Shown here piece by piece: positions 57,341 through 64,000 of a stretch of DNA of 64,000 nt. The translations under genes and the position numbers were made by a program. Origin of the DNA: Dichetophora obliterata (taxonomy: Eukaryota > Arthropoda > Insecta > Diptera > Sciomyzidae); the NCBI GenBank assembly GCA_963920525.1, contig OY986438.1:137263022-137327021 (forward strand). The letters are read 5' to 3'. The notes below the pieces were generated by a model. That model was not told the DNA's origin. It ran no database searches and saw nothing but the letters and a program-made list of their open reading frames with translations. How positions within the stretch are numbered: position 1 is the first letter of the stretch; every line of letters starts with the position of its first letter.

Positions 57341-59886
57341 TCTATATATTAATACGCAGACAAAAAGTTTGTGTTCCCTCTTTTTCTATGTTACCTTCAA
57401 CATATTCACATAATACTTATATCGATGGATAGGTATTTTCGAGTAGATTTGCACAATATAATTTTTATTCATATATATTGTCATTAAGACAGGTAAAACT
57501 GAGCAAATGTAAAACGCTTTTTTTACCAATGGGACAATAAGAAACTACAAAGTGACAAAGCTCTGTTGAACATCGCTGCTGTAGCTTACAAAAGCAAGAG
57601 TAGAATGCGGGAGTGACGCAAACACTTAAAACGAGCTGAGTAGCATTATATTTGTTGTTGTTGTTGCTTTCTCTTAATTTCTCTCAGCGTTAAAAAAACA
57701 GTTAAACTGCTGCTTGATTCATATAACACTTGACGCCAAGCCATTGATCATGGCAGAATAATGAGGTAGGGTAAGTAGTTTTGACAAGACCTATCGTTAA
57801 TGTCAAAATCATAAAATATAGTGCTGCCATATAACAAATTAAAATCCAATGAAAAATCCATACTTTGTCTTGGCGTTTATGATGAAATCCTTTACTAGCA
57901 GTACTTCAAAACGGGGAAGTACAGGTTTTTTGTTTTAGGCAAGCTTGAAGCAGCATTATTCTGCGAAATATTTTTGTATGTTATAATCCAGCTTGACTGG
58001 CTCCCACTTCAAATTTATTCTTGGTCTTATAAGCGCGTATTTGTGTTTTTCATAGAGAATTTTGTGTAAAGTTACATATATTTTAACAACTTTTAAAATT
58101 ATAAAAATGGCAAAAAGAAGTTATGCAGTTTGTCGGACAACGGCACTTTGGAATGAATTCAAAGAAAGTCTTAGTTAGGATTTTGTTAGAGATGGTCATA
58201 ACGAAAACATATCATTCAATCGAGCGCAGTTAGAAATTCAAGATATATTGATTACACATAATATAGCATGTACTTTGATCGGTTTGCCTGTACCAACAGC
58301 ATTACCAGAGCATGATGACACAGATCTTTTTGATCCTTTAGAGGGAGATTTTCTTTTTAATGAAATTTAAAGAAGTGCTAATAATGAACAGCGTGATGTT
58401 ATTGATCGTATCATACGTGAAGTTCAGTATCACGATACAAGGTCAAATGTATTTTGTTTAACAGCCCATGCACGTTGCGGTAAAGCTTTTACTCAAAGTG
58501 CTATCATTCATAAATTAAATTCTCTTAATCTAAAATGTATTGCAACTGCGTTGAGCGGAATTGCTTCAACATTGTTTATTGGAGGAAGGATTCTTCATAA
58601 TACTTTTAAGTTGCCAATTAAAATTATGGAAAACACTGTACCCAATATCAAAGCAATTAGTAGCTATGCTAATTACATAAATTCGGCGTCGTTGCTTTTA
58701 ATTGATGAAGTTTCCATGTGTCCGCTTCAAGTAATGATATGCATAGATACTTTGTTGAAAGATATATGTGTCAATTCAGAAAATAAAAATAAGCCTTTTG
58801 GAGGAAAAACCGTACTTATGTGTGGCGATTTTCGTTAAATATTACCAGTTGTCCCTCATGGAACGCATGCAATATTAATTGAAAATTGTGTTACGAGTTG
58901 GAGCAAATTTCCCTCTTTTCATCATCTCACTTTGTCTTAAAATATGAGAGCACTTCCAGAAGAAATTCAATTCGTTGAATTTGAAAAAAATTTGATAAAA
59001 AAATTTATCACATTACGATAAAATTACTTGTGATAATGAAGCTGAGGCAAGCAATTATCCAGTGGAATTTTTGAATACATTGTCTGTTAGTGGCTTGCCA
59101 CCACATAAGTTAGAAATTAAAGTAAATGGCATTGTTTTATTAATAAGGAATTTGAATACGAAGGAAGCATTGGTAAACAGCACTAGAATGCGCGTAAAAG
59201 CATTACATAATAATGCTATCGATTGGGAAGTATTGACAGGAATCGCTCACGGCAAGCGAATTTTGATTCCTCGCATAAATTTAACTTTTTCTGGAACAAT
59301 AATGCCATATGATTTTCAGAGGACGCAATTTCCAGTGATGCATTCGCAATGACAATAAAGCACAGGGACAAACTTTCAACAAAGTAGGAATTTTGTTACG
59401 ACGACCTGTTTTCTCGCATGGTCAACTGTATGTTGTCACGAGTCGAGTAAGATCTTTTGACAGACTGAGCTTTTATGTTTCTGATATTGATGGACAAGGA
59501 CATTTGGCTAACGATGAAAGGGTGTTTACAAAAAATATAGTTTATACTGAAATTTTAAATCATTAATTAATTTATTTAATATGGAATTATCTTTTATCTT
59601 GATTTATTTGTAATACTTTTATACCGTTTATTTACTTTTACTTACTTATTTACTTTACTTTTCATTTATTTATTTACTTTAAATGAATATTATATGTTGA
59701 AAAATTTTTTGTTATTGACGCATATATGCTTCCTTTTTTATCTTTTATCACTATTTTCCTCATAGCGTCAAGGTAAGCATTAAGAATTTCGATGCAAACT
59801 AATAACAATTCATTATGTGAAAAACAACTTGAGTTTCGTTACCTTACAGAAATAGATGGCCGAATTTCGGCCACAGGCGATACTAG
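57341..59886 (+). mobile_element. Helitron, decayed, canonical 3' end
   Basis: The 3' end is well defined: a hairpin with 8-base stems TGGCCGAA/TTCGGCCA (59857-59873), then CAGGCGATACTAG, followed by T. The 5' end is proposed at 57341 (TCTATATATTAATACG after an A) and is much less certain. The helicase part of the transposase is at 58108-59566. The same 3' terminal sequence occurs inverted at 13926. Confidence 0.75.
58108..59566 (+). pseudogene. Helitron Pif1-like helicase, several stops and frameshifts
   Basis: The frame starts MAKRSYAVCRTTALWNEF. After stops it reads NEQRDVIDRIIREV, then the P-loop region FCLTAHARCGKAFTQS. The usual GPGGTGKT is degraded here, so ATP binding is lost. SLLLIDEVSM is the Walker B motif and KTVLMCGDFR the next helicase motif. 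After a gap comes PVEFLNTLSVSGLPPHKLEI, then CEVLTG/WEVLTGIAHGKRILIPRI. Out of frame, the end of the helicase reads [13 protein letters not shown], finishing [10 protein letters not shown]. The HUH replication-initiator half is missing entirely. At least five breaks; inactive. Confidence 0.88.
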
Positions 59887-61989
59887 TTATTATTATTACA
59901 CAAATTTTAAACTGAGTTTAAATTTTTAGAAAAGAGCAAAGTGTGTGCTTTGTTTTCTGCGTCTATATCGCCTGTTACATGTTACTCCAAGTTCAAAAAA
60001 CAATTAAGAAAAAACGTTAGCAAAGCTCTCACTTTTTCTTGAACCTTCGCTTGTGGTTCAGTGTAAAACCGTTTTAGTTTTTCAACACTTTTTGAGTGCA
60101 ATAGGGGAGAATTTAACCTTAAAAATTTCCGCCTAACTTCGTTTCTAACATATAAACTTGAAAACCGAAACACACCCTCCAGGTAAAATCGGAAGGCTTC
60201 CATCTAAAAGTGATAGGGAACCATTCTCCACCATATTTTTCGGAAGCTTAAGGGTAGTTTTGTGTTTATGTATTCAAAACGCTTCTCTAAGAATGCTTAT
60301 GGAAACTTTTACTTATTGCCAAGCAATGACAACAAAAAATATTAATATCATTGTTTCCTAGCCGCTTATTAAAGAGTTCGATAGTCTAGTGGTAGCGCGC
60401 TTGACACTTTTTAAGACAGCGGAGAAGAATGTTTCCACATTCATTTTTAACGCAGCGCAGAGGAATGTTTCCCTTACTTGACATGCTATGTAAAAAAAGA
60501 AATGAAGTATCCAACGGAAGGGAATGCTTCCTACTTTCAATGGAGTCTTTCCTGTTTATATTCGGAAATGTTTCCATTTCCTGGAGGGCACTTACTGATA
60601 ATGCCGAAAGCATTATTTGCAGGATAATATTTGTAGTAAGGTAAATGTTTGGAGCTGAATTTTTCTGGTTCATACAAAAATTTTGTGTACTTGTGTGTGC
60701 GTGCGTAAGTTTGCATTGTGACTCTCAAACGCAAGCAAGAAAAATAGGCGCCACAGTTAGATGGTCAATATTTATAATATTTTTCTGAGATACTAAATTT
60801 AAAAGAAAATAAAAAACACACACACATAGTTGACTCATACTTAAACATTATATAGCTGTAAAGAAAAAATAATCAGGTTTGAAATTTCAGTGAGTTGTTT
60901 CCACCAACTGATTTTCTTTAGAGGTAGAAGCTGAAAAATATTTTTCCACCTTCAAACAATACGCATCGGAAGACAAAATAAAATACCATCGCCGCCACTA
61001 CTTTGTTACCTTGACCCACAAATATAAACATTCCAATAAGTAACTGTCCAAAGTCGATCTATTTATACATGCATTTGCGTAAGCGACCTTGTAAGTTTGG
61101 CAGGTTTTCATATTACATGAATTTATATTGTTAACCACATTCAAGCCAATAACTAGCTCCTCCACCTTCTTTTCCAGTGTTTGGGCCAATCTGAGCACAA
61201 CTAAACCGAACGTTTGCTTATGTGTCTAATAAGAGTCATACATTAGCTTTAACCTTACTTGAAAACAACAGTGTCGTTAGTTGTCCTCAACTCTCTACCC
61301 TCTGGCCTCTACTTCGCCAACAAAGTACCCCTGGTTACTCTGGTGGCATGGGTGACATGAGTGCTATTTTCATGTGGCCTTGATTTGCTTATAAAATTAG
61401 CTTGATTGCATTTAATGCTTCATGGCAATCTATGATATCTAAATAATTTTTCCTATTTTGTTTTCTTTTTTTATTTGTATCTAGTTCTTGTTTGCTTCAT
61501 TTTTAACTCGTTGCATTTATCATCTGTTCAATGATGTGAAAAAAAGGTCAGTCGCTCCAAGTGTTTGAGTGTCAATCGGTTGGCTGTGTCTGTGTGTGTG
61601 TGAAAGCAGTATCTGTTCAAAACATGCCTGCCAACCATTTATTTCAAAAGATTTGAAATAGAGTACAACAAATATACTTTATCATTGTCTAAAGTCAATC
61701 AAATGTTTTCATCACTTAAGCCTTTATTTTATGTTCTGCAAATGACATATTCGTAAAGGAGTTTAAATTCTTTGGAAAGCAATAAATAAATGCTTTTAGA
61801 TTAGAAAATAATAAATATCCTATGATTGCAAATGATTCCTGATAATTCTTGGCATTCTGTTTGGGTCTTTAGTAAAGGAAATTGGGGGAGGGAAGGAGAT
61901 TTCAGAGATTTTATCTCCCATAGGGTTCAAGTTTTAAAAAAATTATACAAATAAATCAGTTAAAATAAATACATATATATTTTGTAACG
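59887..61989. other. Unassigned stretch
   Basis: No gene recognised. A TG run lies at 61586-61601. A possible tRNA-like fragment lies at 60375-60405 (separate entry). The GAATGTTTCC motif recurs near 60427, 60462 and 60566 without evident function. Confidence 0.45.
60375..60405 (+). other. tRNA-like 5' fragment
   Basis: GTTCGATAGTCTAGTGGTAG resembles the D-arm/A-box part of a tRNA-Asp or Glu-like gene. No anticodon arm, B box or acceptor complement follows, so it is not a working tRNA. It could be a chance match or a SINE head. Confidence 0.25.
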
Positions 61990-62705
61990 CGACGTTAGGT
62001 TAGGTTAGGTCAGGTTAATGTAGCTACCTCAATTCAGACACACTTAGGCCAATTAGGCCCATTGTGGCCCCACAGGGTTGATTTCTTTTCTCTATTTAAA
62101 CCAATTTGAGCTGCCCGCAAAGCTTAGGATTCGGTACACCGACAATTAAGAGAATTTCTCAAGGTCTTTGAAAAACCAGTTGTTTAAATGATGAATTCTT
62201 TTTTGAGCCAGCGCTGGGCAAGTACAGTACATAAAATGTACTGTAGATTCCTCCTCCTCTTCATCCCTTCAGCTTCTGAAGAAGTCGTTGTGGGGGATGC
62301 TCACCATCAGAGCGTGTCTGCCGATCAAGCAGTGCTCTGTAAAGACCCTTCCATGGTACTAATGTGGTCTTTACTAAGGGAAACGAGTTCTTTTCAAGGC
62401 ATAAGGGTAAGTTCGGACCATATTTGCCACGTTATGTTACATTTAATTCCCGTTATCTATCTGTTGTTCGTTTTATTACAGCATAACTCTTGTGTACGGA
62501 GTTTGCATGTGGTAAGAGGAATACCAAGCCTTGCCTTATCTGTAGATAATTGTTTGGTAGTGCCTGTGCTAGCGAGTTCATCTGCTTTGTAGTTGCCTAG
62601 AAAAGTTTTATGCCCGGTAATCCAGCATAGAAAGATCCTAAGCTGCTTTGCTATCTCGTTTAGAGTTTTTCGGCGTAGAGACTTGCAACTCGTCCGCACG
62701 ACAAC
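61990..62705 (-). pseudogene. LINE 3' end with RNase H remnant
   Basis: Minus strand from 62699: LRIFLCWITGHKTFLGNYKA then DELASTGTTKQLS and LGIPLTTCKL, the end of an RNase H domain (GHxxxxGNxxADELAR). Out of frame further on, near 62250-62190, RDEEEEESTVHFMYCTCPAL matches the following Cys-rich block. The presumed 3' untranslated region ends at a GGTTA/TTAGG-type simple repeat (61995-62016). 5'-truncated before the reverse transcriptase, with frameshifts. Related in type, not in sequence, to the fragment at 52300-52885. Confidence 0.78.
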
Positions 62706-63535
62706 AACTCTACGAACCAGCGAGTAATATCGTATTGATTTATTGTGTATTATAATAAAAAGATGAAATAAATAAATTTGTACATATAGAGATAGAAATA
62801 CACAAATTAAATTTAATTACTTGATTATACATAAAGAAAACTTTTTTAATCGAGGCATTGAAACACCTAGTATTTATTTGGCGAAATTTCGAGGGTCTTT
62901 CGTCTGATCCTGGAGCGGCTAAGCATACCTCTGCCTTTGAAGAACACCTCTTTACAAAGCCATAGTTTTCAATATTCGTTTTTGAGTACGCATCTATATA
63001 ATAGAAGTAATATTCGTATTAAATTTCATTTTTCTAGGCCAAGTAGTTTGTGCTGTGGGTCGATCAGTGAACGAGTAGACAGTAAGAAGCGTAAGAAATA
63101 GACAGTAACGCTCTATAAAATTATTATGTAGTAATCTTGAAACAATTTTTTGCTCTGAAAAATTTTATGGGACTTTTATGATCCCAAGTAGTTTTTAACT
63201 CAGAATTTCCAGAATTCAAAACAGAATGTTGCTAGTATGAAAATTTTGGCCGGAATAAATTGCTTCTACCTAACGTGTGTGTATATAAGACCGGTTCGTA
63301 AGTTATGGGGAAAATTATGTGTCGTTTTTTCTTCGGTGTGAGTCCATTTTCAAAAAGTTCGACCCCTATTAAGCACAAAAATATTTGAATAACTAAAAAA
63401 ATTTGACCTCTAGGGGTTCTGCAAATTGCTTGAAGGTCATTTTAGAGATATGTGGGACTTAAACCATTTTAAGAAATGTCGTGTCTAAGCGGAAAAACAA
63501 TTGGAACATATTTTGATGGGAAGCAATTATTAATA
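62706..63535. other. Unassigned stretch
   Basis: No gene recognised. Confidence 0.5.
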
Positions 63536-64000
63536 AAGGGTGTTTTTTTTAGAGGTTTGCTTTTTGAATAGAGATAAAACTGGCATTTTGTGGTCAAATC
63601 TGGCAACTCTAATGCCATTTATGTTCAGTTTGGTTTGTCATTTCATCATGAACAGGTTGACAAAAGAACAACGCTTGCAAATCGTGCAAATTTATTTCGA
63701 AAATAATGGTTCAGTTCGCGAAGTTTACCATTTATGGTCGACATAATCGTCCATCAGAGCAATTAATTCGGTTATTTATATCGATAATACGCATCCGCAG
63801 AGACGTCGAACAGTGCGCACCGAAGAAACAATTGCCGTTGTAGAGCAAAATGTTGAAGAGGACCCGAATGAATCGATTCGCCACCGTGCACAGCAATTGG
63901 AGCTTTGTCCATCAACTTTATGGAAGATTTTGCGCAAAGATCTTGGCTTGCGACCTTACAAGATCCAGCTTGTGCAAGAATTAAAGCCGCGAGACCATGC
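63536..64000 (+). mobile_element. mariner-like element, 5' part, cut by the window edge
   Basis: AAAGGGTGTTTTTTTTAGAGG at about 63535 is a likely terminus, similar to ends of common insect mariner-like elements. The transposase begins 110 bases further on. The right end lies outside the window. Confidence 0.65.
63648..64000 (+). pseudogene. mariner-like transposase N-terminus, partial
   Basis: The ATG at 63648 gives MNRLTKEQRLQIVQIYFENN, then GSVREVYHLW, a typical start for the insect mariner-like group to which DD41D elements belong. A frame slip near 63735 shifts YGRHNRPSEQLIRLF into another frame. A second slip near 63785 returns to DNTHPQRRRTVRTEETIAVV, then RAQQLELCPSTLWKILRKDL and YKIQLVQELKPRDHA at the window edge. 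This is the two-part HTH DNA-binding region. The catalytic domain lies beyond the window. Its terminus differs from that of the DD41D element at 29739, so they are separate families. Confidence 0.8.

Noticed and set aside
60375..60405. Possible tRNA gene
   Set aside because: Only the D-arm-like part matches; no anticodon arm, T arm or acceptor pairing follows.
61995..62016. TTAGG-like repeat as interstitial telomere sequence
   Set aside because: Only about four units, imperfect, and positioned as the 3' tail of a LINE; flies generally lack TTAGG telomeres.

Overview
This window looks like a gene desert from a fly genome, most likely a higher (cyclorrhaphan, perhaps calyptrate) dipteran. The evidence is indirect: the sequence is very AT-rich, I found no host exon, rRNA, CRISPR array or operon structure, and the recognisable coding matter is all transposon or retrotransposon. 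The families seen (mariner, Tc1, DD41D, piggyBac, hAT, Transib, Helitron, RTE, CR1/jockey-type and RNase-H-bearing LINEs) together fit an insect. The species cannot be named from this sequence alone.

Layout. 1-3.3 kb: a DNA transposon with ~300-bp inverted arms and a decayed protein, carrying a nested hAT-like element with a perfect 8-bp target duplication. 4.8-7.0 kb: a second element of that hAT-like family, also with a perfect 8-bp duplication. 7.5-9.6 kb: two palindrome-rich MITE-like elements. 9.65-13.85 kb: a Tc1-type element holding three younger insertions (two LINE 3' ends and a hAT MITE). 13.9-22.5 kb: a small Helitron, two TTAA-type MITEs, a mariner, a 2-3-fold dispersed noncoding repeat, a hAT MITE and a TA-flanked MITE. 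22.5-29.3 kb: mostly unassignable, with an inverted-repeat complex at 26.0-27.6 kb and a Helitron 5' end at 29.26 kb. 29.5-30.9 kb: a hAT relic split by a DD41D element. 32.2-34.6 kb: a nearly whole but frameshifted piggyBac. 36.6-38.6 kb: a Helitron with an intact 211-codon fused reading frame. 39.6-46.5 kb: a Transib (RAG1-related) relic abutting a Helitron whose extreme 5' end was hit by a second mariner. 50.0-51.7 kb: a second Tc1 element. 52.3-56.5 kb: LINE and RTE fragments. 57.3-59.9 kb: a decayed Helitron with a well-formed 3' hairpin and CTAG end. 62.0-62.7 kb: a LINE 3' end. 63.5-64.0 kb: the start of a mariner-like element cut by the window edge.

The genes do not form a pathway. 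Each coding segment is a transposase, helicase or reverse transcriptase that once moved its own element, and nearly all are broken by frameshifts, stops, truncation or lost catalytic residues. The only long intact reading frame (36858-37493) is itself a deletion fusion lacking most of the Helitron protein. I saw no convincing undescribed functional system. What is worth a second look is the layered insertion history, several elements built from short palindromic arrays, and families whose ends are recognisable but whose names I cannot confirm without a database.
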